A DNA stretch of 64,000 nt, from contig NZ_CP059165.1 in the NCBI RefSeq assembly GCF_013466425.1, positions 930,001-994,000 of the forward strand, in the 5' to 3' direction. The DNA comes from Mycobacterium vicinigordonae (lineage in GTDB: Bacteria; Actinomycetota; Actinomycetes; Mycobacteriales; Mycobacteriaceae). Each line of letters opens with the position of its first letter. The first letter of the stretch is position 1. The position numbers and the translations under genes are program-made. Positions 8,971 to 18,133 of the stretch are shown one piece after another. The notes beneath the pieces were generated by a model. The model saw only the letters and a list, made by a program, of their open reading frames with translations. It had not been told where the DNA came from and did no database searches.

Positions 8971-9903
8971 CTACCTGTTGTCATCAGGAACTATGACGTG
9001 TGACGGGTCCGGCCGCAGCTCCGGCGGAGCCTGGCTGTAATCGCCGAACGGGCCATCGCGGCGCTGCACTGCGGCGCGTACGCCCTGCGCTTCGGCGGTG
9101 CGGATGAACTCCAGCGCGTCCGGCGTGTTGCGCATCAACCCGTCGAGGATGCCGCCCAGCAATTGGGTGGACGCCAGTCCCATGTTCTCGTAGGCCTGGT
9201 TGACAATCAGTTTCTGCGCCCTTAGTTGCGACAGCGGGATCTGCGCCAGCTCCGCGGCAATCTCGGCGACCCGAGCCTCAAGGCGCTCGAATGGCACCGC
9301 CTCGTTGATCAGCTCGATCTCCGCGGCCTGCACACCCGTCAGCGGCCGGCCGGTCAACGAATGCCACTTCACCTTGGCCAGGCTCAACCGGTACAGCCAC
9401 ATACCGGTGAGGTAAGCGCCCCACATCCGGCTGTACGGCGTACCAATCACCGCGTCCTCGCTGGCGATCACGAGATCGGCGCACAGCGCGTAATCGCTGG
9501 CGCCGCCGACGCACCAGCCATGCACCTGGGCGATCACCGGCTTCGAGGCGCGCCAGATGGACATGAACTTCTGGGTCGGCCCGGTCTCGCGAGCACTGAC
9601 CATGGCGAAGTCTTTCCCCGGATCCCATTGACCATCGGTCATCATCGACTCGCCCCAGTGCTGGAATCCGCCGCCGAAGTCGTAACCGCCGGAAAAGGCG
9701 CGTCCGGCGCCGCGCAGCACAATCACCTTGATGCCGTGGTCGCGTTCAGCCAGGCCGATCGCGAACTCGATCTCATCAGGCATGGGCGGCACGATGGTGT
9801 TGAGCTGTTCGGGGCGGTTCAGCGTGATCGTGGCCACCGGGCCGGCCGTCGTGTAGAGCAAGGTTTCGAAGTCGGGCGTTGCGCTGCTTTCGGGTGCGGG
9901 CAT
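8971..9903 (-). CDS. echA2: Crotonase-family protein, EchA2-like enoyl-CoA hydratase/isomerase
   Basis: The 310-residue crotonase fold protein is close to the 312 of M. tuberculosis EchA2. The core runs from VATITLNRPEQLN through VIVLRGAGRAFSGGYDF and WCVGGASDYALCADLVIASE. In the canonical hydratase the catalytic glutamates lie in GGGCELA and PE(I/L); here the equivalents read GGASDYAL and TPYSRMW, so at least one is missing and classical hydratase activity is doubtful. The start at 9903 follows the family N-terminus MPAPESS; the frame stays open upstream to 10101 only over DedA. The gene behind it (DedA) is on the same strand with a 32-base gap. Confidence 0.82.
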   Translation of the reverse strand: MPAPESSATPDFETLLYTTAGPVATITLNRPEQLNTIVPPMPDEIEFAIGLAERDHGIKVIVLRGAGRAFSGGYDFGGGFQHWGESMMTDGQWDPGKDFAMVSARETGPTQKFMSIWRASKPVIAQVHGWCVGGASDYALCADLVIASEDAVIGTPYSRMWGAYLTGMWLYRLSLAKVKWHSLTGRPLTGVQAAEIELINEAVPFERLEARVAEIAAELAQIPLSQLRAQKLIVNQAYENMGLASTQLLGGILDGLMRNTPDALEFIRTAEAQGVRAAVQRRDGPFGDYSQAPPELRPDPSHVIVPDDNR

Positions 9904-9935
9904 AGCCGAAGCGAAGCTGCTGCCCGACGCGGGTG

Positions 9936-10559
9936 TCAAGCGTGGGCGGCACGGCGTTTGAGCGCCCACCCGGTGAGCCCGGCGATGGCGACCACCGGGA
10001 TGGCTCCCAGCAGGTACGCCTGGTAGCGGTGGAATCCGCTGTACAGGGTCGCGATGTGGTCGCCGGCCAGGTAGCCGACGAACACCCAAACTGCGACCCA
10101 CACGGCCGAGCCCAGGGCGTTGTAGGTGAGATAGCGGCGCCAGCCCATCCGCGCCAGCCCGGCCGCAATGCCGCTGGCCTGCCGCAGACCGTCCACGAAC
10201 CGTCCCAGCGGCACCACGAGCCGGCCGCGCCGCTCGAAGAAACGCTCGGTCTTGGCCAAGCGGTCCCGGGTGAGGAATACGTAGCGGCCGAAGCGCAGCA
10301 CCAACTCCCGCCCGCCGTAGCGGCCTATCGCGTAACCGGCGTTGTCGCCGCCGACCGCCGCCACCAGGCCGGCCAGCAGCACCAGCCCCAGGTGCAGGTT
10401 GCCGGCTCCCGCGTAGACGCCCGCTGTGATCAGCACGATCTGACCGGGCAGCGGAATCCCCACGCCTTCCAGCCCGACCAGCACGATCACCGCCGCATAC
10501 CCATACCTGTCGAGGGTGGGGGCAAGCGACTGAAGGGTTGCGGGGAGCTGGGAAGACAT
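9936..10559 (-). CDS. DedA-family membrane protein
   Basis: The 207-residue polytopic membrane protein belongs to the DedA/VTT superfamily, proposed flippases or transporters for undecaprenyl phosphate or phospholipids. Features: N-terminal amphipathic segment and helix (YAAVIVLVGLEGVGIPLPGQ), the re-entrant region around GGDNAGYAIGRYGGRELVLRF, and the family motif GRFVDGLRQASGIAAG (about residues 118-133) with its two arginines, followed by C-terminal helices. It ends in a basic tail. In M. tuberculosis the mazF1 toxin region lies at this point, so this gene is extra to that order. Substrate is not known. Confidence 0.85.
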   Translation of the reverse strand: MSSQLPATLQSLAPTLDRYGYAAVIVLVGLEGVGIPLPGQIVLITAGVYAGAGNLHLGLVLLAGLVAAVGGDNAGYAIGRYGGRELVLRFGRYVFLTRDRLAKTERFFERRGRLVVPLGRFVDGLRQASGIAAGLARMGWRRYLTYNALGSAVWVAVWVFVGYLAGDHIATLYSGFHRYQAYLLGAIPVVAIAGLTGWALKRRAAHA

Positions 10560-10636
10560 CGGCTACTGAATGCCCAAAGAGTGCGGCCGGTAGACGTATC
10601 GGACGTCACAGGGGTGCAGTGACGATCAGCCCAGAC

Positions 10637-12697
10637 TCATGCCGGACCCAGCATGCGCCACAGGAACGAATAGGTCAGCGCCGATTTGAATGCAAGTTGC
10701 TCGTTGTCGGCCGCACCGCCGTGACCGCCCTCGATGTTCTCGTAATACCAGACGCGGTGGCCGGCGGCCTCCAGTGCGGCGGTCATCTTGCGGGCATGGC
10801 CGGGATGAACCCGGTCGTCGCGGGTGGAGGTGGTTAACAGGATCGGCGGATAGCTGCGGTCTGCCGCGATGTTCTGATACGGCGAGTATTCGGAGATAAA
10901 TGCCCAGTCCTCGGGGTTGTCGGGATCACCGTATTCGGCCACCCACGAAGCGCCGGCCAGCAGCAAGTGATAGCGCTTCATGTCCAGCAGCGGCACACTA
11001 CAGACCAGCGCACCGAACTTTTCCGGATATTTGGTCAACATGATCCCCATCAGGAGGCCGCCGTTGCTGCCGCCCTGTGCGCCGAGTTGACCAACGCTGG
11101 TGATGCCGCGGGTCACCAAATCGCCGGCGACGGCCACAAAGTCTTCGGCCACCTTGTGCCGTTCCTCGCGCATCGCCTGGGTGTGCCAGCTCGGTCCGTA
11201 CTCGCCGCCGCCGCGGATGTTGGCCAACACGTAGGTGCCGCCGCGAGCCAGCCACAATCGGCCCAGCACACCGCTGTAGCTGGGGGTATTGGACGCCTCG
11301 AATCCACCGTAGCCGTACAGCAGGGTGGGGCCGGGGGTGGTGCGGCCAGCGGGGCGCACCAGGAAGTAGGGTATCGGCGTCCCGTCCGCTGATATCACGA
11401 AATGCTGTGTGACGGAGATATTTTCGGCATCGAAAAACGCCGGCGCGGACTTGATCGGCTCAAGCTCGCCGGCTCCGGTGCCGCGCAGCAGCCGAGACGG
11501 TTCGGTGAACCCGCTGGAGTCCAGGAAGAATTCGTCGCCGGTCTCGTCGGCGGCGACGATCATTGTGTTGGTCGACGGCGGCAGGCCCGAGACGGGTTCG
11601 CGGACCCAGCTGCCCCGCGCGGATCGCAAGCGCGGCGAAGCCGGGTGCAGCGGATCGTCACGCGAGGGCAGGGTGACCACCTCGACCCGGCTGGCCACGT
11701 CGACCAGCGAGACGATCAGCAGCCGATCGCGCGTCCACGCGTAGTGGTGCAGGCAGGTGTGTTCGTCTGGCTCGAAGACCGCAGTCAAATTCCTTGTACC
11801 GGAGAGGAATTCGTCGTAGTTGGCGGCTAAGAGGGATCCGGCGCGGTAGGTGGTTTCCCCGACCGTCCAGTCGGTGCGCAACTCGATCAACAGCCACTCG
11901 CGGTGCACCGACATGCTGCTCGCATCCGCGGGCACCTCGATCGGGATCAGCTCCAACCCGCGCAGCTCATAGCGCTGCCGGTTCCAGAAGTCCAGGGAGC
12001 GGGCCACAAAGGTGCGCTCGAAGCCGGGGGTGCGGTCGGTGGAGCCGCCGGCGCTGACGTCGGTGCGCTCGCCCTCGAACACTGTGTCGGCCGCCGCTAG
12101 GGGGGTGCCCCGGCGCCACCGCTTGACGATGCGCGGATAACCCGATTCGGTCATCGAGTCGGTTCCGAAGTCGGTGCCCACCAGGACGGTGTCCGGGTCC
12201 TCCCAGCCGATCTGCGACTTGGCCTCCGGCAACTCAAACCCGTCGGAGACGAATTCCCTTGCCAGCATGTCGAATTCGCGAACCACCACCGCGTCCGATC
12301 CGCCAGGGGAGAGGCTGACCAGCGCGCGGGTGAACTCCGGCTCGATCACGTCAGCGCCTGCCCACACCCAGTTCCGGCCGTCGGCCCTGCCAAGCGCATC
12401 GACGTCGATCAGCACATCCCATTCCGGCGAGTCGGTGCGGTAGCTCTCCAGCGTGGTGCGCCGCCACAGTCCCCGTGGATTGTTCGCGTCGCGCCAAAAG
12501 TTGTATAGATGCTCCCCGCGTCGGCGCACGTAGGGGATGCGGGCGTCCGTATCGAGCACCTCGAGCGCCTCGGTGCGCATTTGGTCGAAGTCGTCCCCGC
12601 AGAACTCGGCTTTAGTGGGCTCGTTGCGGGCCCGCACCCAATCCAGTGCCTCGTCGCCGGTGACGTCTTCGAGCCAGAGATAAGGGTCAGCAGCCAT
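10637..12697 (-). CDS. S9A-family serine peptidase (prolyl oligopeptidase-like), Rv0457c ortholog
   Basis: The 686-residue protein has an N-terminal beta-propeller and a C-terminal alpha/beta hydrolase. The catalytic triad is visible: S544 in GGSNGG, the aspartate pair D627-D628 in TRDDRVHPGHARK, and H659 in EGGHGG. No signal peptide is seen, so it is probably cytosolic, cleaving short peptides. The start at 12697 (MAADPYLWLE) follows the usual N-terminus of S9A enzymes; ATG 12706 would add three residues. It is divergent from the aldehyde dehydrogenase gene with 66 bases between. Confidence 0.87.
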   Translation of the reverse strand: MAADPYLWLEDVTGDEALDWVRARNEPTKAEFCGDDFDQMRTEALEVLDTDARIPYVRRRGEHLYNFWRDANNPRGLWRRTTLESYRTDSPEWDVLIDVDALGRADGRNWVWAGADVIEPEFTRALVSLSPGGSDAVVVREFDMLAREFVSDGFELPEAKSQIGWEDPDTVLVGTDFGTDSMTESGYPRIVKRWRRGTPLAAADTVFEGERTDVSAGGSTDRTPGFERTFVARSLDFWNRQRYELRGLELIPIEVPADASSMSVHREWLLIELRTDWTVGETTYRAGSLLAANYDEFLSGTRNLTAVFEPDEHTCLHHYAWTRDRLLIVSLVDVASRVEVVTLPSRDDPLHPASPRLRSARGSWVREPVSGLPPSTNTMIVAADETGDEFFLDSSGFTEPSRLLRGTGAGELEPIKSAPAFFDAENISVTQHFVISADGTPIPYFLVRPAGRTTPGPTLLYGYGGFEASNTPSYSGVLGRLWLARGGTYVLANIRGGGEYGPSWHTQAMREERHKVAEDFVAVAGDLVTRGITSVGQLGAQGGSNGGLLMGIMLTKYPEKFGALVCSVPLLDMKRYHLLLAGASWVAEYGDPDNPEDWAFISEYSPYQNIAADRSYPPILLTTSTRDDRVHPGHARKMTAALEAAGHRVWYYENIEGGHGGAADNEQLAFKSALTYSFLWRMLGPA

Positions 12698-12763
12698 GGA
12701 GCCCATTCTGGCCCCAGCGGTAGTGTGAGCTGAGTTACATGAACTAGCGAGGAGCCGAAGCGA

Positions 12764-14287
12764 ATGCCTGTCTTTGCACGCCCGGGATCGCCGGATGCGT
12801 TGATGTCGTACGAATCGCGGTACGGGAACTTCATCGGCGGCGACTGGGTGGCGCCGACTGCGGGCAGATATTTCGAGAACCCGACGCCGGTGACGGGCCA
12901 GTCGTTCTGCGAGATCGCTCGGTCCGATGAGACCGATGTCGAGAGGGCGCTCGAGGCGGCGCATGGCGCCGCCCCGGCGTGGGGCAAGACGGCTCCGGCC
13001 GAACGGGCGGCGATCCTGAACAAAATCGCTGACCGCATTGACGAGCACACGCCCGCGCTGGCCGTCGCCGAGGTGTGGGACAACGGGAAACCGATCCGGG
13101 AGGCCATTGCCGCCGATATCCCGTTGGCCGCCGATCACTTCCGGTATTTCGCCGCTGCGATCCGTGCCCAGGAGGGTTCCCTGTCGCAGATCGACGAGGA
13201 CACTGTGGCCTATCACTTCCACGAACCGCTCGGGGTGGTGGGCCAGATCATCCCGTGGAATTTCCCGATCCTGATGGGTGCCTGGAAGCTGGCTCCGGCG
13301 CTGGCGGCCGGAAACGCGGTGGTGCTCAAGCCGGCCGAGCAGACTCCGGCCTCGATTCTGTACCTGATGTCGCTGATTGGTGATCTGTTGCCGCCCGGGG
13401 TGGTCAACATCGTCAACGGTTTTGGCGCCGAGGCGGGCAAGCCGCTGGCGTCGAGCAACCGCATCGCCAAGGTCGCCTTTACCGGCGAGACCACCACCGG
13501 TCGGCTGATCATGCAGTACGCGTCGCAGAACCTGATTCCGGTGACCCTCGAACTCGGCGGCAAGAGCCCCAATATTTTCTTTTCCGACGTGCTGGCCGCT
13601 GGCGACGACTTCCAGGACAAGGCGCTAGAAGGGTTCACCATGTTCGCCCTCAACCAGGGCGAGGTTTGCACCTGTCCGTCCCGGGCGCTGATTCAGTCCG
13701 ACATCTACGACGAGTTCCTGGAACTGGCGGCCATTCGCACCAAAGCTATCCGGCAGGGCGACCCGCTGGATTCGCAGACCATGCTGGGTTCGCAGGCCTC
13801 CAACGATCAGCTGGAAAAGATCTTGTCCTACATCGAGATCGGCAGGGGCGAGGGCGCCAAGGTGATTACTGGCGGTGAGCGCGCCGAGTTGGGTGGCGAC
13901 CTGTCCGGCGGTTTCTACATGCAGCCGACCATCTTCGCCGGCAACAACACGATGCGGGTCTTCCAAGAAGAGATCTTTGGCCCCGTCGTTGCGGTCACCC
14001 CGTTCGACACTTATGACCAGGCCATGGACATCGCCAACGACACGCTCTACGGGTTGGGCGCGGGAGTGTGGAGCCGCGACGGCAACACCGCCTACCGCGC
14101 CGGTCGGGAAATCAAAGCCGGACGGGTGTGGACCAACTGCTACCACGTGTATCCGCCGCACTCGGCGTTCGGTGGGTACAAGCAGTCCGGTTTCGGCCGC
14201 GAAGGCCACAAGATGGCGCTCGAGCATTACCAGCAGACCAAGAATCTGCTGGTGTCGTACTCCGACCAGGCGCTCGGGTTCTTCTGA
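12764..14287 (+). CDS. NAD-dependent aldehyde dehydrogenase
   Basis: The 507-residue protein matches Rv0458 in length. Catalytic cysteine C302 lies in NQGEVCTC and the general-base glutamate E263 in [10 protein letters not shown]; the NAD site [10 protein letters not shown] is upstream. It is of the acetaldehyde dehydrogenase (AldA/ExaC) type, oxidising short aliphatic aldehydes to acids. GAGGAG before the ATG is a good ribosome binding site. The stop overlaps the start of the DUF779 gene by one base, an association seen widely for this enzyme family. Confidence 0.9.
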   Translation: MPVFARPGSPDALMSYESRYGNFIGGDWVAPTAGRYFENPTPVTGQSFCEIARSDETDVERALEAAHGAAPAWGKTAPAERAAILNKIADRIDEHTPALAVAEVWDNGKPIREAIAADIPLAADHFRYFAAAIRAQEGSLSQIDEDTVAYHFHEPLGVVGQIIPWNFPILMGAWKLAPALAAGNAVVLKPAEQTPASILYLMSLIGDLLPPGVVNIVNGFGAEAGKPLASSNRIAKVAFTGETTTGRLIMQYASQNLIPVTLELGGKSPNIFFSDVLAAGDDFQDKALEGFTMFALNQGEVCTCPSRALIQSDIYDEFLELAAIRTKAIRQGDPLDSQTMLGSQASNDQLEKILSYIEIGRGEGAKVITGGERAELGGDLSGGFYMQPTIFAGNNTMRVFQEEIFGPVVAVTPFDTYDQAMDIANDTLYGLGAGVWSRDGNTAYRAGREIKAGRVWTNCYHVYPPHSAFGGYKQSGFGREGHKMALEHYQQTKNLLVSYSDQALGFF

Positions 14288-14796
14288 TGGACGCGCCGAT
14301 GAGCGCGCCGCCGGGGGCGCTCATCACCGGCGCAGCCGCTGCGTTGCTGGAACGGTTGCAAGCCCGCCATGGTCCGGTGATGTTCCACCAGTCCGGCGGC
14401 TGCTGCGACGGGTCCTCGCCGATGTGTTACGCACTCGGCGACTTCCTCGTGGGTGACCGCGACGTGTTGCTGGGCGTGCTCGATGTCGGCGACGACGGGG
14501 TGCCGGTCTGGATCTCCGGCCCGCAATACGAGACCTGGCGGCACACCCAGCTGATCATCGATGTGGTGCCTGGGCGGGGCAGTGGGTTCAGCCTGGAAGC
14601 ACCGGAGGGCATGCGGTTCCTCAGCCGGGGCCGGGTGTATTCCGATGCGGAAAGCGCACTGCTGCAAGGCGAGCCGGTAATCACCGGTGCGGCGTACGAG
14701 CGTGGCGAGCGGCCGTCGACCCGTGGTCATGTTGTGACCTTGAAAGACGAAGGGCGCGCCGGGAAAGTACCCGAGCCCGACGGGGTCAATCGCTAA
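14287..14796 (+). CDS. DUF779 protein, aldehyde dehydrogenase partner (Rv0459)
   Basis: The 169-residue soluble protein contains the family signature HQSGGCCDGSSPMCY (about residues 37-51), three cysteines probably binding a metal or acting in redox chemistry. The rest is a compact beta-rich domain including WISGPQYETWRHTQ. It is fused to the upstream operon by a TGATG overlap, so it is translated together with the aldehyde dehydrogenase. Its biochemical role is not established; assistance to or protection of the dehydrogenase is the usual inference. Confidence 0.8.
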   Translation: MDAPMSAPPGALITGAAAALLERLQARHGPVMFHQSGGCCDGSSPMCYALGDFLVGDRDVLLGVLDVGDDGVPVWISGPQYETWRHTQLIIDVVPGRGSGFSLEAPEGMRFLSRGRVYSDAESALLQGEPVITGAAYERGERPSTRGHVVTLKDEGRAGKVPEPDGVNR

Positions 14797-14807
14797 GGTC
14801 GTACACC

Positions 14808-15086
14808 GTGATTCCCCTTCCGCGCGCATGGCTGCTTGCCGGTGGCATGCTGGTCGGCAGCGCGGTCGGCCAGATCCTCGCGGTCGCGTTCAGCGTGCTG
14901 AGCCACGCCCGGATACGCCCGGACGTGGCGATCGCATTAGTCATCAGCGTGCCCAGCGTGATCGGGCTGGCGTTGGTCTTGTTCTCCGGACGCCGGTGGG
15001 TCACCGCGCTCGGCGCGGGGATCCTGGCGCTGGGGCCCGGTTGGTTCGGCATGCTCGCTGCTCTGCGGGTGGTCGCCGGTGGCTGA
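14808..15086 (+). CDS. Small membrane protein (Rv0460)
   Basis: The 92-residue protein has three predicted hydrophobic helices (about 7-30, 41-60, 65-90) and no soluble domain. It starts at GTG 14808, 11 bases after the DUF779 gene, and its end overlaps the next gene by 8 bases, so it is part of the same operon. I do not recognise a function. Confidence 0.7.
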   Translation: MIPLPRAWLLAGGMLVGSAVGQILAVAFSVLSHARIRPDVAIALVISVPSVIGLALVLFSGRRWVTALGAGILALGPGWFGMLAALRVVAGG

Positions 15087-15717
15087 GCGCAAGGGCGACG
15101 GTGACCGCGAGTCGAATCCGGGGACTGCACCATTCGTCCCGGATTTCGACACCGGTGAGGTGAAGCCGCAGTACGACGCGGGCGAGCCGTCCGTGGCGTT
15201 CGTGCCGAATTTCGACGACACCGACTCCCAGCCGTTCCTGCCGTTGGCGGGTCTGACGGCCGAGCAGATGAGGCCGGACGCACCGGAGCAGCCCGAACAG
15301 CAGCCGAAGGTAGAGGAGTCCGTGGCGGCCGTCGTCGCGCCCCAGGATGCGGCGGCGGAGCCACCGGGGCCGGTCACCGTGCCGGGCCGATATGTCTACC
15401 TGAAGTGGTGGAAGCTGCTGTTGGTGCTGCTGGGTGTGTGGGCTTTCGCTGCGGTCTTCGGGCTCAGCCTCTTCTACTGGTGGTATCACGACCTGGACAA
15501 GACGCCGTCGGTGTTCGTGGTGTTCGGCTACGTCACCGTGTGTACCGTGGCCGGGCTGATTCTGGCGATGGTGGAGTCCAAGCCGCTGATCGCGGCCCTG
15601 GCGATCGCGGTGATGTCGGCGCCGTTTGCCTCGGTATGGGCCGCGGCGCCGCTGTACGGGTCGTACTACTGCGATCGGGTGACCACCCCGTGTTTGTTCG
15701 GCGTGCTTCCTTATTAG
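15079..15717 (+). CDS. Membrane protein with acidic N-terminal domain (Rv0461)
   Basis: The 212-residue protein has a polar, acidic, proline-containing N-terminus of about 105 residues with a repeated pattern (PFVPDFDTGEVKPQ, then VAFVPNFDDTDSQPF), followed by three membrane helices (about 112-137, 147-168, 173-190). The duplicated F-V-P-x-F-D motif could be a docking peptide. It starts at GTG overlapping the previous gene. Function unknown. Confidence 0.75.
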   Translation: MAERKGDGDRESNPGTAPFVPDFDTGEVKPQYDAGEPSVAFVPNFDDTDSQPFLPLAGLTAEQMRPDAPEQPEQQPKVEESVAAVVAPQDAAAEPPGPVTVPGRYVYLKWWKLLLVLLGVWAFAAVFGLSLFYWWYHDLDKTPSVFVVFGYVTVCTVAGLILAMVESKPLIAALAIAVMSAPFASVWAAAPLYGSYYCDRVTTPCLFGVLPY

Positions 15718-15764
15718 CGAATCGAGTCTTATCAGCTGCTTGAGTCGCGAGGGCCGCCCGGCAT

Positions 15765-15770
15765 TAGGGT
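15765..15770 (+). promoter_or_regulatory. -10 element of lpdC
   Basis: TAGGGT followed by 7 nt and the GTG at 15778 indicates a leaderless transcript. A second overlapping TAGGGT at 15770-15775 is too close to the start to serve. Confidence 0.5.
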
Positions 15771-15777
15771 AGGGTCC

Positions 15778-17175
15778 GTGACCCACTATGACGTCGTCGT
15801 TCTCGGAGCAGGTCCCGGCGGATATGTCGCAGCCATTCGCGCCGCGCAGCTCGGGTTGAACACCGCCATCATCGAACCGAAATACTGGGGTGGCGTCTGC
15901 CTCAACGTCGGATGCATCCCGTCAAAAGCGTTGTTGCGCAACGCCGAGCTTTCGCACATCTTCACTAAGGAAGCCAAGGTTTTCGGCATCAGCGGTGAGG
16001 TCACCTTCGACTACGGGGCCGCCTTCGACCGCAGCCGCAAAGTGGCCGAGGGCCGGGTGGCCGGCGTGCACTACCTGATGAAGAAGAACAAGATCACCGA
16101 GATCCACGGGTACGGCCGGTTCACCGACTCCCACACGATCTCGGTGGAACTCAACGACGACGGCGGGACGCAGGAAGTCACGTTCGACAACGCCATCATC
16201 GCCACCGGCGCCAGCACCCGCCTGGTGCCCGGCACGTCGCTGTCGGAGAACGTGGTGACCTACGAAAAGTTGATCCTCACCCGCGATCTGCCCAAGTCGA
16301 TTGTCATCGCCGGAGCCGGTGCCATCGGCATGGAGTTCGGCTACGTGCTGAAGAACTACGGCGTGGACGTGACCATTGTGGAGTTCTTGCCCCGCGCGCT
16401 GCCCAACGAAGACGCGGACGCGTCCAAGGAAATCGAGAAGCAGTTCAAGAAACTGGGCGTCAGGATTCTCACCGGGACCAAGGTCGAGTCCATCACCGAC
16501 GACGGCTCCCAGGTGCGGATCAGTGTCAGCAAAGACGGCAAATCCGACGAACTCAAAGCCGAAAAAGTGTTGCAGGCCATCGGTTTTGCGCCCAACGTCG
16601 AGGGTTACGGCCTGGACAAGGCTGGCGTCGAACTCACCGACCGCAAGGCGATCGGCATCACCGACTACATGCAGACTTCGGTGCCGCACATCTACGCGAT
16701 CGGCGACGTGACCGGCAAGCTGCAGCTGGCCCACGTGGCCGAGGCGCAGGGCGTGGTAGCGTCCGAAACCATCGGCGGCGCAGAAACTTTGCCGCTCGGC
16801 GACTACCGCATGATGCCGCGGGCGACGTTCTGCCAGCCGAATGTGGCCAGTTTCGGGCTCACCGAGGAGCAGGCTCGCGACGAAGGCTACGACGTGGTGG
16901 TGGCCAAGTTCCCGTTCACCGCCAACGCCAAGGCGCACGGCGTCGGTGACCCGAGCGGGTTCGTCAAGCTGATCGCCGACGCCAAGTACGGCGAACTGAT
17001 CGGTGGACATCTGGTTGGCCACGACGTGTCCGAGCTGCTGCCCGAGCTCACGCTGGCCCAAAAGTGGGATCTCACCGCCACCGAACTCGCCCGCAATGTG
17101 CACACGCACCCGACCATGTCCGAGGCGCTGCAGGAATGCTTCCACGGGCTGATCGGGCACATGATCAACTTCTGA
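15778..17175 (+). CDS. lpdC: Dihydrolipoamide dehydrogenase
   Basis: The 465-residue FAD enzyme is the E3 component of the pyruvate and 2-oxoacid dehydrogenase complexes. In M. tuberculosis the same protein also serves the peroxynitrite reductase system with DlaT, AhpD and AhpC. The FAD site is [19 protein letters not shown], the redox disulfide [16 protein letters not shown] (about residues 39-54), the NAD site [12 protein letters not shown], and the C-terminal His-Glu pair lies in [12 protein letters not shown]. Length and motifs match the family. It has its own promoter and no close operon partner. Confidence 0.95.
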   Translation: MTHYDVVVLGAGPGGYVAAIRAAQLGLNTAIIEPKYWGGVCLNVGCIPSKALLRNAELSHIFTKEAKVFGISGEVTFDYGAAFDRSRKVAEGRVAGVHYLMKKNKITEIHGYGRFTDSHTISVELNDDGGTQEVTFDNAIIATGASTRLVPGTSLSENVVTYEKLILTRDLPKSIVIAGAGAIGMEFGYVLKNYGVDVTIVEFLPRALPNEDADASKEIEKQFKKLGVRILTGTKVESITDDGSQVRISVSKDGKSDELKAEKVLQAIGFAPNVEGYGLDKAGVELTDRKAIGITDYMQTSVPHIYAIGDVTGKLQLAHVAEAQGVVASETIGGAETLPLGDYRMMPRATFCQPNVASFGLTEEQARDEGYDVVVAKFPFTANAKAHGVGDPSGFVKLIADAKYGELIGGHLVGHDVSELLPELTLAQKWDLTATELARNVHTHPTMSEALQECFHGLIGHMINF

Positions 17176-17240
17176 GCCAGGCGGCCCGGCGCAGTGGGCG
17201 CGGACGTTTGGCGGAGCTGAGGGGCCGTATGCCCGTCGCC

Positions 17241-17246
17241 TACGAT
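17241..17246 (+). promoter_or_regulatory. -10 element of the Rv0463-type gene
   Basis: TACGAT followed by 6 nt and GTG at 17253 fits a leaderless start and decides between the two possible start codons. Confidence 0.45.
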
Positions 17247-17252
17247 GGCCGG

Positions 17253-17567
17253 GTGGCGAAATCCCGGTCCGCAGGCCTTTCTGCGCAGGCGCGCCGTCCC
17301 AGGGAGTTGGTGGTAGGCGGGCTCGGGGGGCTGATCGCCGGCTACGTGTTCTGGCTGATCGCGATCACCGTCGGCGACGACATCACCACGGTGAGCAAGT
17401 GGAGCCTGGCGGTGCTGATCTTGTCGGCCGCACTGGCTGTCGGCACGGTCATCGGTGGCGTGCTGATGCGCTGGCGTCGCAAGCATGGCTGGGCGGCGTT
17501 CGCGTTCGCGGTCCCCGTTGTTCCGGTGGTGTTGACGCTGGCGCTGCTGGCCAACGTCTATCTGTGA
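17253..17567 (+). CDS. Small membrane protein (Rv0463)
   Basis: The 104-residue protein has a basic N-terminus and three hydrophobic helices (about 22-42, 52-74, 84-103). An ATG at 17229 would add eight residues, but the -10 element TACGAT six bases before GTG 17253 favours the shorter form, which is also nearer the 97 residues of the M. tuberculosis protein. Its end overlaps the convergent CMD-family gene by 10 bases. Function unknown. Confidence 0.68.
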   Translation: MAKSRSAGLSAQARRPRELVVGGLGGLIAGYVFWLIAITVGDDITTVSKWSLAVLILSAALAVGTVIGGVLMRWRRKHGWAAFAFAVPVVPVVLTLALLANVYL

Positions 17568-18133
17568 TCGCCCGGGTTGTCCAGCGGAATTCTCAGCGCC
17601 GTGATGGTCGCGGCCAAACCGTCGTATTGTGTTGCGAGAAGACAGAATTCGATAAGTCGAGGCCGGTCGAGGTGGGTGGCCAGCTGCCGCCAGGTCTCGT
17701 CGCTGATGGTGCGGTCGTTGACCAGCTCGTCGGTGGCATTCAGCAGCGTCTGCTGGCGCGCGCTGAGCACCCGACGGGGCCCCTCGCCGTCCGGGGCGTC
17801 GGGCCAGGCGAATATCGCAGCCTGCGCCTGAGCGTCCAGACCGGCCTTGCGGCCCATCCCGCGATGGTGCTGTAGCTCGTATTCGCAGGACCGCAGGTGA
17901 CCCACCCGCAGGATTATCAACTCGGCGTCGATGGTGGGGAGCCGGCCGCGCATGAGCCGGCCGGAATACACGGCCCAAGTCCAGAACAGCGCCTGCCGCG
18001 ACCCAAGGGTGGTGAACAGGTGCATCTCCGGTGCCCGCACCTGCCGCGCGGCCAGCTTGGCGATCACCCAGTTGACCGGGCCCAGCTCGCGGAGACGACC
18101 CGGTGGGATGCGCGCGACCTCCCCGCCGGTCAT
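17558..18133 (-). CDS. Carboxymuconolactone decarboxylase / AhpD-like protein (Rv0464c)
   Basis: The 191-residue all-helical protein belongs to the CMD superfamily. The signature helix reads RVGHLRSCEYELQHHRGMG; AhpD peroxidase partners carry CxxC there, but only the first cysteine is kept, followed by E-Y-E and the His pair. Alkylhydroperoxidase activity through a disulfide is therefore unlikely. It starts at ATG 18133, overlapping the stop of ramB by 4 bases, so it is co-transcribed with ramB. A link to propionate or acetate metabolism through RamB is possible but unproven. Confidence 0.75.
   Translation of the reverse strand: MTGGEVARIPPGRLRELGPVNWVIAKLAARQVRAPEMHLFTTLGSRQALFWTWAVYSGRLMRGRLPTIDAELIILRVGHLRSCEYELQHHRGMGRKAGLDAQAQAAIFAWPDAPDGEGPRRVLSARQQTLLNATDELVNDRTISDETWRQLATHLDRPRLIEFCLLATQYDGLAATITALRIPLDNPGDHR

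Noticed and set aside
15922..17160. A 412-residue minus-strand frame antisense to lpdC
   Set aside because: Antisense shadow of a well-conserved gene, with no recognisable motif.
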